A DNA stretch of 64,000 nt. Source: Nymphalis io. Taxonomy: Eukaryota; Arthropoda; Insecta; Lepidoptera; Nymphalidae. The notes beneath the pieces were generated by a model. The model saw only the letters and a list, made by a program, of their open reading frames with translations, made no database searches and had not been told where the DNA came from. Shown here one piece after another: positions 23,603 through 34,072 of the stretch (the first letter of the stretch is position 1; every line of letters starts with the position of its first letter). A program made the translations under genes and the position numbers. Where the stretch lies: contig NC_065918.1 in the NCBI RefSeq assembly GCF_905147045.1, positions 5,642,001 to 5,706,000 of the forward strand. The letters run 5' to 3'.

Positions 23603-26600
23603 AGGGTCAAATTGCTTTCGCTTTAAACTCGCTTGTAATACGGTGTAAAAATAGGGCATATATTACTTACACACCTCAGGTGCAGTTATCACACGTGTTA
23701 GAAGCCAGAGTTGAGATTCAAATCGGTCTTATATTATGATTATTAAAAATATTTAAAAAAATAATCTAAAGAAATATTAAAAATACAAATGCAACATTTT
23801 AATTTTAATAGAGAAACGACGACTTTAAAGCTGTCGTTAAAGGTCTCATTAAAACTTCCTTTAAAGTTGACAGAAAAAGCGTTGGTTATAAAGGGCAGAA
23901 AAAGTAATTTTTTCTAGTTGTACATTATTTATAATAATCAACACTTTTTAAAATTACTAGTTCTTAGAGTCCAGTAAACGATTCTAAATAAATGAGTGAC
24001 TTCAAGCGACAAAACTGCATTATGTATATACATATAATGTTGACGCGTTAACATATAATAAACTTACTGCACTGCTACTATTGAAGATGGATGATATTTT
24101 TTAAAGGTCAAATATAAAAATATTTATTTATAACTAAACAATCAGAATCACGTAAAATAATGAAGTGAACTCGAGGGCCACAATAGTACATCAAGCCTTT
24201 TATTTTATTCGCTCTTTTGAAAATATTTGATCTACTTGAGATTATGGTATTGATACCGTGAGCTTCTATAATATTATATTATAGCTTATCAATAAATTAA
24301 ATTATAACCCACAGTATCTAATATACAATAAATAACATAATATACGATATATATATATATATATTTCTTATAATTGAAAATTTAATTATAGTATTATAAT
24401 TGAAAATTAATTTGATTCAATAATTGAATTAAATTGTTTACTGAAGCATTGAACTCGAATGTGTAATTATTATAAGCGACACGACCATATATCTAATAAA
24501 ATTTTTAATGTTAACCTATGTAATATTTTTTCTTCACAATCATATCTAATAAATGCTTTATAAGAAAATTATTTTCGAATTGAAAGATATTTTCGGTAAA
24601 CGGAAATTATAAAAATTATACAATATGTGTGAATATATAATTTTTTTTTCTCAATAATTATTGCGAGTAAACAAAAACTGTCTCTTTATGTTTTTTTTTT
24701 CTTTTAGTCTAAGCGGCGGCCGCAAAAAAGGGTCATAAAATATAATTACAAAAATACACCTATTACCTTTTGGATATTAGATAAATAATAAATTAATAAT
24801 AATTACTTAATTTATACTTAAATTATTAAATAATTACTAATAATAATAATTAATTATGTTATATATGCCATACTCAAAAATTATGTTCTTTTACATAAAA
24901 TGTATCATTTTTATATGGATTTATCTTAAATTTTGTTTCATATCCGCTAAAGGGAGGGAATATGTTGTGTGAAAAACCTCCACTGCACGTACACTTCAGT
25001 AGTGAAAAATAAATAATATGAAGCTGTTTTGTACTTAATCAAGCATCTCTATAATAAGAATATTTAAAAATAACATTAACGTATGATTTTTTTATTAATT
25101 CTATGTTTGTTTCCTTGATAATATGCTAATATTCAGTTCTCAATCGGCACCGACATGTTTGCTCGATAGCTTCATCGTGAATTGAATACACAGAGAGGCG
25201 ACAATCGATTATCGCAACACGTGCTTAGGTATAATTTATTGGTATTATCATTAGCTCCACCCAAACAACTAGTTATAATCACAAAGATAAATAGTTACTG
25301 CAAAATAATCAAATAACCAAAATGTAATAAATTAGTCAATTAAGTAAGCAAAGTAAATGAAACCCGGTTTAAGTTCGCCTTCAATATCTTTTAAATATTA
25401 AATTCTCACGTGTGTTTGTACAAAATAAAAAAAGTATCTTTTATTTTATTACATTGATCTTGATTGAAATGACAATTTATAAGCAAATTGAGTGTATTTA
25501 ACAATCAATGACTTGATATATAAATTTCAATTTACACAATAAGACAACCTTATTTTTATTAGTGATTTACATATGATTACATAACATTTGTAATTATGTA
25601 CATTCATTAAACAGTGGAAGGTAAATAGCTTGCTTAACAATATAAATGGTAATTTAAACATTACAGGCGGCTACTTTGAAAATTGACATTAGATTGCAGT
25701 ATCATACTAACGTCACTGAATATAAAAATATAAATAAATTATAATCTTTCATATTTTCACTGCCCTTATCACATTTATTAATCGCCGTATTTTTGTTATC
25801 ACACATATTCGTCTCTATTCCTAATTATATATATCCTCAAAAGGAACTACGCATTGGACATGGCATCCTCCAGAGTTCATTTATCTTTTAATCGTGCTCT
25901 CTCTTACCTTATAACCGTCCGATTTAAAACAAGTAATAAAATCATCTCGGATGTTCATTAAATAAAATATAATAAATATTAAATATATTTTAACTATTGA
26001 AACATTTCAGATATTATTTGGATCTATTTGTTGCCTTACTAGTATTTGTATTATTGCTTTTGAAGTGCTATTCCGATTGATGCAGTGCAATTTATCGTTG
26101 AAACTTAAATTTGTTCAGCCAGTCCTATCGATACTACTACTACCAAGCTTATCAATTCGATGTTATATTATTCGAAAACTACATCAATATTGGCTATTAG
26201 ACTTCGTGTATATGACGCAGCTCCCGCACCAATATCGGTCCGCACCTTTACAGTATAAATAATATGAAAAAAACCACAAGCGGACATACACATACACATA
26301 CACGAAGCCTCACGTCTTATTTGTAAAAAAAAAAAACTTTCTATAAATCATTCAATCATATCAATCATTCTATATGTAATTGAAAACTTTACAATTAAAA
26401 GTGTAAAAATCTAAACAACTAATATTAGTATAATGAGTACGATCACTCAGGTACGGATTATTCCAATAACTCTAAAATTAAAGATATAGGAAAACCTTTC
26501 GAAATGTGTACGGGTGAAGAATTTAAATTCAGATAAAGATTCTTGATAAAGAATTTTTTAATAACAGAGGGTGTCAAGCAAAAACAAATAGAAATTTTCA

Positions 26601-26690
26601 TAATTTTAAACAGTTATTGGCCATTTATTTAGTATATAGACAAAGTTAATATTATAATTATTACAATTATTTATTTTTTATTTATAAATG

Positions 26691-26999
26691 AGCCGAGATG
26701 GCCCAGTGGTGTGTGGCGTGAATCTTAACCGATGATCGTTGGTTCAAACCCGGGCAAGCACCACTGAATTTTCATGTGCTTAATTTGTGATTATATTCAT
26801 CTCGTGCTTTACGGTGAAGGAAAACATCGTGAGGAAACCTGCATGTGTTTAATTTCACTGAAATTCTGCCACATGTGTATTCCACCAACCCGCATTGGAG
26901 CAGCATGGTGGAATAAGCTCCAAACCTTCTCCTCAAAAAGAGGAGAAGAGGCCTTTAGCCGAGCAGTGGGACATTCACAGGCTGTTACGGGATTACGGG
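26691..26999 (+). repeat. SINE-M, full length
   Basis: It starts AGCCGAGATGGCCCAGTGGT, but the A-box end is altered (GTGTGGCGTGAATC). The B-box region reads GTTGGTTCAAACCCGGGC, and the tail degenerates to GTTACGGGATTACGGG. TTATTTATA is found close to each end (26678-26686 and 27002-27010), a probable target duplication. Confidence 0.88.
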
Positions 27000-27324
27000 A
27001 ATTATTTATATATTATGTATAATTTTGACTTTAAAATATTTTAAATCAATTGGAATCGAAATATTTTATTCAACATAGAAAGCATTATACTTACTAATTG
27101 TAAAATTAGAAACTATTACCAGTTCGGAAAAGAAATATCAGGGTATTTCTGGAAAAGAACCGGTTAAAGAAACTTAGCGGTGTTATTATCACGTTTCGTA
27201 ATTGTTAACAAATTTTCAGTATAAAAGAAATAGCTAGGAGGCGACCGTTTCAATCTCAATGTTTCATTAATTCACTAAACGTAAAACCTCTATCACACAA
27301 TTGTTTCTTTACATTTATTTTTAA

Positions 27325-27905
27325 TTAACAACAGAGTCGTTTTGGACGATTACTCGGATGGGTAGTGTAGTAAATCCGTATACATTGTTCCAAAAAAAAA
27401 AGACCTGTTTTTTTTCCCACAAAAAAGTTGCCGACTCTATGCAGTCTAGTAACAGGAGTAATTAGTTTGCGTTTGATCCTTATACCAATGTTATGGGTAT
27501 CACATTTTCTAACAAAGTCATTAATATTTTTCTGCACACACATAACATTACAAAATATATATTGAGAAGCAATAGTTAATAATTTAATTTCTTTAAATTT
27601 TTGCCTTAGAAATTCTTTACCTCCAGTATTATATACATATATAAACGGTTCAATGCACAAAAATAGTATTGATAGCGACAGAATTACCCCAAAGGATAAT
27701 GCTGTATATACTGTAAAAACCACTAAAATATATAGGCGAGCTGTATTAACGTCGGTAAATAGTCTTATTGTTTTAACCGCAAAAGCCACAGAGCTTAGTC
27801 TACTCGTTAATCTGTTAATATAGGTGGCCTATTGCAACTTGGCATCCACAAAGCCAAGAAACGCAGTTGACTCAGCCTCAGACTTGATTGTTATTTGTAC
27901 CGAAA
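27325..27905 (-). pseudogene. LINE-C: C-terminal part of a non-LTR reverse transcriptase
   Basis: The 154-codon minus-strand frame at 27325-27789 looks like a membrane protein at first. Read with its upstream continuation it follows the C-terminal region of a Jockey-type LINE polymerase: STAFLGFVDAKLQ, a stop codon at about 27829, YINRLTSRLSSVAFAVK, RLFTDVNTARL, LSFGVIL, then KEFLRQKFKEIKLLTIASQY, NINDFVRKCDTHN and LITPVTRLHRVGNFFVG. These are the thumb and C-terminal signatures of that group (from memory). No YxDD motif is left. The hydrophobic stretch in the middle is decayed palm/thumb sequence. The 3' end and tail are not identifiable. Confidence 0.7.
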
Positions 27906-28904
27906 AACCTATAATATTAGTATTCACATTTCAATCGTAGCAAACTACAACGCTGTATGGGTTACTACTGTTTTTATCCCCTGTCACTATTATGAATAAC
28001 ATTTTCAAAACCATTTCTACTTTGTACCTTTTCTTCAATTTACAATTATACATTTTCAATTTCAGAAATGACGAAGTTTATCTTATCAAAACTTTATAGG
28101 AATTATCAACTCATTATTGAAAGCCATAACAAAGAATAAAGAAAAAAAAAATTAAAGCTCGTGTAATTTAAGTGAAACTTCAGAAGCTGTGCATAATGTG
28201 GCGCAAACAATATTGTATTCCTGCACTGGCGGTAATAAAAAATATCAGGTAAAGCGATAAATTTCAGTTAAAGTCGATAAGCAAAAAATATCTCGTTATT
28301 TTAGGAGTTGCGTAGCCCGCGGAAAAAGTATAAAAAGGATGATAATGTATATAAATTTATATAAATAGATAAACAAAAAAAGTACTATATACGTGATAGA
28401 AGCAAGGCTTCTTAAATTATATATCTATCTAGTAACGTAAGTGTATAAATGTGACGCCTTAACATTTTACTTCCAATTACTCTCGTCCACCTATCGTTTA
28501 TCGAATGGCCGTACAAAAACTTAAAAAAAAATAAACACACTTTTCTATTCCTGTTCTTATTTTTACGGGTGCTAACAGTTTCTTATAAAGCGGTTCCGTT
28601 CTCCATTATATAAAATAAATATACCTATAATTGCAGTCGATTTCAACAATTGTGTTAAACGACAAAAAATTCAAGAAAAGATAATCAAGGCAATCGATTT
28701 CATATTAACTATAAAATATTTTTGTCATATCATTTTTAATTAAAAAAATAATGACTTGAATAGAATTTTAAATCTATACGTTGCTTTGTAAAATCATAAA
28801 ATGTGATATCGGCTCTATATTACCTTTTTTTATAATGAAATGATAATAATGATGAAAAAATGATTAAGTTGTCATTAATTTCGTCTTAACTGTTTTGTTT
28901 ATAT
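27906..28904. other. AT-rich non-coding stretch
   Basis: A short TAGCCCGCGG piece near 28315 resembles the head of the repeat at 13660. Nothing else recognised. Confidence 0.5.
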
Positions 28905-29060
28905 ATACGAATAAAAACAAATTGAAGTGTCGTATCTTTGATTTCAAAATGACCGCCTCTTAAAGTTAATATGGCTATATGCGAGTTACCAAAACCAAAC
29001 AATATTTTTATTTTTCTATTTGTCCAGGTTAATCTTCGCAGCCAATAAGAATATTTATTT
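28905..29060 (+). repeat. R-family dispersed repeat
   Basis: CAAATTGAAGTGTCG, GATTTCAAAATGACCGCCTC, ATATGGCTATATGCGAGTTA and TTTGTCCAGGTTAATCTTCG align in order with 17555-17745. Confidence 0.65.
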
Positions 29061-30115
29061 ATTTGCCGTCAAAGATTAAAAGAGCTAAAATTCCTCTTCT
29101 TTGCCTTTTATAATCACAAAAACTTAAATAACCATGATTATAATTTTGTTTTGATGGGCGATAAAATGCCAATTGAACAAGTCGATTAGGTTAAATTTCG
29201 TAAATGATTTTCTCTACTTTCCCGTCAGTTAAAGAAAGAACTATGGATGTGTCGAATTTCAAGCTTCAAGCTGTTTAAAGGTGGACATTGTATTAAACTG
29301 GATAGCTGCTGGAAACTTTTAACGGATTAGATTGGACGGAGTTCATGATTTACTTATTTTTTTGTAAGTTTTACCAGCGTCTTGTTTGCCTTATCTTAGT
29401 ATGTTTTGTTGTATTCATTTGCTTAGGCGAAATTGTAAGAATGACTCTTCTAACGAGTCAATTGCATGTGATTATTTCCGTATTATTTTCTCCGTTTAAA
29501 AGACCTTGCGATTGTGTAATGTGATGTTACGTATATGACTATATATTTTGGTATCTTTAAAATACTGAGATGTTAAACGATATGATCAGACGGAGTTGAA
29601 GACTCAAAGGGTGCTTAATGTTAAACTTTAATGTTAAAATTACGCAAAATATTTTACTCATGGCTCCTCTGCATTATAAAACTAAGTTCGTCTGATTTGA
29701 AAACTTTAAGTATTATATTACAGGCTGTAAGTTTATAGTTTACATATAGCAGAATATATTATTACAATTAACGTGTTTAATGCTTCGTAGTCGTACTAAT
29801 TCAATACAACTAAAATAATAAAATTTGTTGGCGACTTTAACAGGCCATTTTACTATTATAAAAGTGTTCTATGAAAATTGACGTACTTAACACGCCAATA
29901 AATGTAAATTAAGGATAAAATTTGAAAATTGATAAAAACGCTCATTACACGGTATAAACACGTATCAAAGAATATAAAAGCCGATACTCGATAAGGTATT
30001 ACAATTGAATTTATGTTCGTGGCAGCTTAATAGCTGAATGGCTGGTTAAGCCTTAACTAAATTTGTGTGACATAATTGCATAATATAATTAACCACAAAC
30101 GTGCTCGCATCATCA
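29061..30115. other. AT-rich non-coding stretch
   Basis: No gene or repeat recognised. Confidence 0.5.
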
Positions 30116-30501
30116 TTTTTTTTATTATTCCCGGGTAGGCAAATGAATCCACTCCACGTGATGGTAAGTGGTAGTAGAGCCAAAAGTGTCGACGGCCAGT
30201 ACAGACGCCTCTTCACGCCTAGTTTGAAGAAACCCGGTTATAAGAGAAGGGGAATACATGTGCTCGTAAATACTTACGTACATTTTTTGGAGCCGTTACA
30301 AAGAAAACAGTTGCTATTTTTTTCGTGTGCGATGGAATTGATGTCATAGTTAGGCGGTGCCATTGAGACTTCTAAAGGAAAGGGGAAGCAGGAATTAGAG
30401 AGAATAATTCCTCAGAGCACTCGCCGTGATATAGTCGACAGAAAGTTCTCAGCGCCGCTATCTCTCGACGCAATTGTAAAGGTTCGAGAGTGTTTGTGAC
30501 C
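30116..30501 (-). mobile_element. LINE-A 3'-end fragment, old
   Basis: Minus-strand 3' end of LINE-A with a T8 run at 30116-30123. It keeps the untranslated region (CGTGATGGTAAGTGGTAGTA) and the final part of the reverse transcriptase frame up to GTTCGAGAGTGTTTGTGACC at 30501. There is a deletion of about 50 bp after GGCCAGTACAGACG and many substitutions. It is clearly older than the copies at 6461 and 46341. Confidence 0.85.
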
Positions 30502-31514
30502 CTCAATTAACAGTAACAATTGATTTAAATAAAACCTGTTAAATAACTTATTTACGCCTATTCTTCGAAATTCTACTATAATCATTATTAAAAATTTGTG
30601 GACAACCTTTATGAATTTTTGTTTCGATTTTTCCTTCTACAAATATTCTCAACATTTGTTTTTGATAACACAGAACATTTGTTTTGAAAAACCAGAATGA
30701 GATGTTTGGTTTTAGCCTATTTAGATACAATATATACATAACAGTTTTGTGATTTAAGCGAATTAAATAAGCGTAACTGATAAAGTTGATTAATTTATAC
30801 GTGAAACAGATATTATACTAAAGTATGATTAGACTTGACTTTGTCAAATTTACAAATATCGCTAGTGATATATAGTTGTATTTACTACAGAACAATAAAA
30901 CGTTGAGTAACGTAAGAATTTCCAAGATATTTATATAAAATTAGAGACATATCACACTTGAATTTGGCTCGTTTCACCCAAGTTTCATCATATACTTTAG
31001 TTTTTTTACTACATATAAAGGGGGTAAGCTTACCAACAAAAATTCAGTCATACAGGTTAGAGGAGTACCTATAGGAATAGGCCTGTGAATGTTGTCTTCT
31101 GCAAGTGTATAAATTGCTCCACTTCTACTTACGGTCGCACGTGTTTTAGTACTTTTTATAACAAGGAGCTCTGAATTGGACTTTGGGCTTATTACAGAAC
31201 TAATCCTTGTAAGGGCTTCACATTCTTTTGTTTCTCGAACCACAGTTGATTGAATGAGTTCAGCCGAAGCTTTTTAAATTCTATTGCATTTTACTGTAAA
31301 TACCAACTTTTAGCTTTGGCTATATTTTTCTATGGGATTTTAAAAGTAAATAATATATTTAGTACAGTTTTATTTACGTTGTTGAGCAGTGGTCTTGATT
31401 TTTTATCTCGTGCTCTTTACTCTCGTTCTATACATAAAAGGAAGAAAGAGCGCATGACGCAATGGAAGGCGACTATTGCATCTTAACTCGTGTATAATCT
31501 GCCCAACAATGCAG
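30502..31514. other. Non-coding stretch
   Basis: Frames of 63, 89 and 78 codons (30548-30739, 30974-31243, 31250-31486) show no family signature. Nothing else recognised. Confidence 0.45.
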
Positions 31515-31525
31515 CAAAAACCCAT

Positions 31526-31844
31526 ACAGTAACAATAACAGCCCAATGTTAATGTCCCAATGTTGGGCTAAGGCCTCCTCTCCTTTTTGAGGAGAAGGTT
31601 TGGTGCTTATTCCACAACGCTGTTCCAATGCAGGTTGGCAGAAGACACACGTGGCAAAATTTCAATGAAATTAGACACATGCAGGTTTCCTCACGATGTT
31701 TTCCTTCACCGTCAAAGCACGAGATGAATTATACACACAAATTAAGCACATGAAAATTCAATGGTGCTTTCCCAGGTTTGAACCCACGATCATCGGTTAA
31801 GATTTACGCGTTCTAACCACTCGACACTAGGACAACTCGGCTTT
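31526..31844 (-). repeat. SINE-M, full length, with 11-bp target duplication
   Basis: A minus-strand SINE-M from the tail (ACAGTAACAATAACAGCC) to the head (AACTCGGCTTT at the right end). CAAAAACCCAT flanks it exactly at 31515-31525 and 31845-31855. The B-box region reads GGGTTCAAACCTGGG on the element strand. A short insertion disturbs the A-box (TCGACACTAGGACA on the plus strand). Confidence 0.93.
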
Positions 31845-31855
31845 CAAAAACCCAT

Positions 31856-32360
31856 TACAAAATGAAATACGGATTGCAAGATTTCAATACCAAGTGAACA
31901 ACGGTTCATTATCTCAGACCTTGGCGTTTTTTATAAGACTGCTTTATTCGACTTAAATTTTAAGAGCAGCATAAGTAAAACATTAGAAAAATTTGAATTT
32001 TATTACATAATGTTCTAATATCTAATGTTTCAGTATTTATTTCTCTTTTAATATCGATGTAATTGACAAAGTTTACACGTTTTTATACTATAACACATAA
32101 ACTATGTCATTTACAAATTACTCACACATTCATAAATTAAACCTTCCTCTTACGTCAAAGTCTTCAGATTTATAAAAGCAAAAGTTTTATCTCTGTCTTT
32201 TTAGTAAAGAACTGGCTCTTGCCATAAAAAGACCAAAAATTAAAATAGCATAAAAAGACCAAATGTGTTAATTTTAGCTTTGATAAAGCGTGATGAAATA
32301 ACTAATATTCACGACACACACGATCGTTCCTATGAATTATATTATTCTCGTAATTAAAGA
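31856..32360. other. AT-rich non-coding stretch
   Basis: A roughly 16-nt unit (CATAAAAAGACCAAA) occurs twice near 32223-32265. No gene recognised. Confidence 0.5.
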
Positions 32361-32465
32361 TAAATTCTGAATTGTTGTAATGCCTCCTTGTGCTACATAT
32401 GACTGTATGTATGACTTAGACATAAAACGTGAACATGCTACATATATTTGCCCCTGGGTAAAACA
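32361..32465 (-). pseudogene. Helitron/PIF1-type helicase motif VI remnant
   Basis: The minus strand reads CFTQGQIYVACSRFMSKSYI, then QSYVAQGGITTIQNL, 35 residues without a stop. The pattern F-x-x-G-Q-x-Y-V-A-C-S-R is the last helicase motif of the superfamily 1 Pif1/Helitron family, whose Rep-helicase protein drives rolling-circle transposition. Nothing upstream (higher coordinates) shows the other helicase motifs, so this is a short relic. A host Pif1 exon is less likely because no splice sites flank it. Confidence 0.55.
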
Positions 32466-32682
32466 GCTGCAAGTAATAGAAAAAAATTACAGCCTCTCTA
32501 ATCTAATTAAACTATAAATAAGGATAAAACTAAACCATTTTAATGTAAACTTCATTAAACCCTACAAACTATATAGGCAACCTAAAAAGTGAAAGTAATA
32601 ATCAAAATTATTAGCTTAAGATTATTGGACAAAATTACAACCGAGTCAATAATTGCAACCTAAAGCCATAACGTATTTAATA
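32466..32682. other. AT-rich spacer
   Basis: Nothing recognised between the helicase relic and the mariner end. Confidence 0.5.
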
Positions 32683-32769
32683 TTAGGTCCTTATATATGA
32701 AATTGGCGTTTTGTGCGGGAGGAATATAAAATCATTTTTTTTTTCTAAAATATATTTATTTAATATAAG

Positions 32770-33868
32770 TATGCACCGTTGTTATCTATGCACTTTTGCC
32801 ATCTCAAAGGTAGTTCATTGATCCCTTAACTAAAAAACCATGGGGGCGAGAATCAATAAAGTCTTTGAAAGCGGTTTGGACTGCCGCATCGGAGTTGAAT
32901 TTTCTTCCTTGTAAGAAGTTGTCCAAAATCCGGAAAAAATGGTAATCTGTTGGAACAAGGTCCAGGGAGTACGGTTGATGTCACAGACATTCCAATTGTA
33001 GCTCATTTAACTTAGTGGTTGTTTGTTGTACAGTGTGTGGTCTTGCGTTGTCGTGAAGCAGCAGTGGCCTAGAGCGATTGACCAATCTCGGTTGTTTAAA
33101 AGCTAGTTTTTCCTTCATGGTTTGCAGTTTACTGGTGGTAGAGCTTTGTGCAAGCTCGTCTGGGTAGGTGCCACCCACACATTAGATATTCTACCGCAAA
33201 ACAGCACTACTTGGTATTGTTGTGTTCCGGTTTGAAGAGTGAGTGAGCCAATGTAATTACAGGCACAAGGGACATAACATCTTAGTTCCCAAGGTTGGTG
33301 GCGCATTGGTGATGTAAGCGATGGTTAAAATTTCTTACAATGCCAATGTCTAAGGGCGTTTGGTGACCACTTACCATCAGGTGGCCCATATGCTCGTCCG
33401 CCTTCCTATTCTATAAAAAAAAGTTGCTGACAATAGATATCTGCCATAATCCTTTGACCAGATTTTAGAAAGCTGTAGTGAACGAAACTGGCGCTAGTCC
33501 ACCAAACACTAACAAAAAAAAAATTTCTGAGTCAATTTTCGTTTAGGGCAAGATTTGGCTGGGTCTCCAGGATTCCCATTGCGCTGAGCACTTCCGATTA
33601 TAGTACAGTATTCACTTTTCATCACCAGTAATGAATCGATTTAAAATCCCTTTGTTATTGTGTTGGTTGATCAAAGTAACACAGCAGTCGAAGCGTGTTT
33701 GCAAGTTCGATTCACTCAATTCATACCCATCCCATTCGTACCCATCGTTCAAGTTTTTTTACTTTCCCGATTTGCTTCAAATTAATTAAAATAGTTTTAT
33801 CACTTACCCCGACGCCTGCAGCTATCTCTGAAGTGCTTTGTGATGGATCCGCTTCCCCAATAGCCTTA
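32770..33868 (-). pseudogene. Mariner transposase remnant (copy 1)
   Basis: Cut-and-paste transposase of the mariner family. From the N-terminal side: EADPSQSTSEIAAGVGVSDK and LKQIGKVKKLERWV (second helix-turn-helix and linker), then GDEK with the first catalytic Asp followed by a stop where the family has Trp. GNPGDPAKSCPKRKLTQK comes next, then (after the SINE-B) NRSRPLLLHDNARPHT with the second Asp, a frameshift near 32980, and LDLVPTDYHFF with the third Asp. The first ~80-90 residues are absent. Several stops and frameshifts, besides the SINE-B, make it non-functional. Unlike copy 2 it keeps the segment between the first and second catalytic Asp. Confidence 0.88.
33130..33421 (+). repeat. 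SINE-B, full length, inserted in mariner
   Basis: It runs from TACTGGTGGTAGAGCTTTGT to CCTTCCTATTCTATAAAAAA, with the tail stem-loop intact at 33367-33384. AGTT is present on both sides (33126-33129, 33422-33425), where the other mariner copy has one AGTT. The insertion is therefore clean, with at most a 4-5 bp duplication. There is no tRNA-type B-box in the head. Confidence 0.93.
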
Positions 33869-34072
33869 TAATCATTAAGTAATTTCAATTTGTAATTAGC
33901 CGTTTCAAAGATGAGCCGGACAAACAGACAGACAGACAAAAATAAAACAAAATAATTGTTTTGGTTTTGATAGCTCGAAAATAGTTATATTAACTTTAAA
34001 AGAGGCTGTTAATTTTAAATCACAGACCGACGCTTCAATTTTATTAATTTATTTGTACAGATATTGACGGTG
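33869..34072 (-). repeat. R-family repeat abutting mariner
   Basis: On the minus strand AAATTGAAGCGTCGGTCTG, AACAGCCTCTTTTAAAG, GTCTGTCTGTCTGTTTGTCC and ATCTTTGAAACGGCTAATTA follow the R copies at 17555 and 28905. It ends exactly where mariner homology begins. Confidence 0.65.

Larger units (their letters stand above)
22881..26690. other. AT-rich non-coding stretch with small repeats
   Basis: Holds a hairpin (23419-23445), a 29-bp tandem pair (23545-23602), an AT microsatellite (about 24347-24363) and a very AT-rich block (24775-24860). No gene recognised in 3.8 kb. Confidence 0.5.
32683..33868 (-). mobile_element. Mariner copy 1, 5'-truncated and split by SINE-B
   Basis: A Tc1/mariner DNA transposon on the minus strand. 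Its 3' terminal inverted repeat starts TTAGGTCCTTATATATGAAA at 32683 after a TA dinucleotide (32681-32682). The transposase remnant fills 32760-33129 and 33426-33868. A SINE-B sits at 33130-33421. Homology to the other mariner stops near 33868, where R sequence begins, so the 5' inverted repeat and the N-terminal DNA-binding part are gone. Confidence 0.92.

Noticed and set aside
33721..33939. 72-codon protein starting MSVCLFVRLIFE
   Set aside because: It reads from the R repeat into the mariner transposase remnant; a chance fusion.
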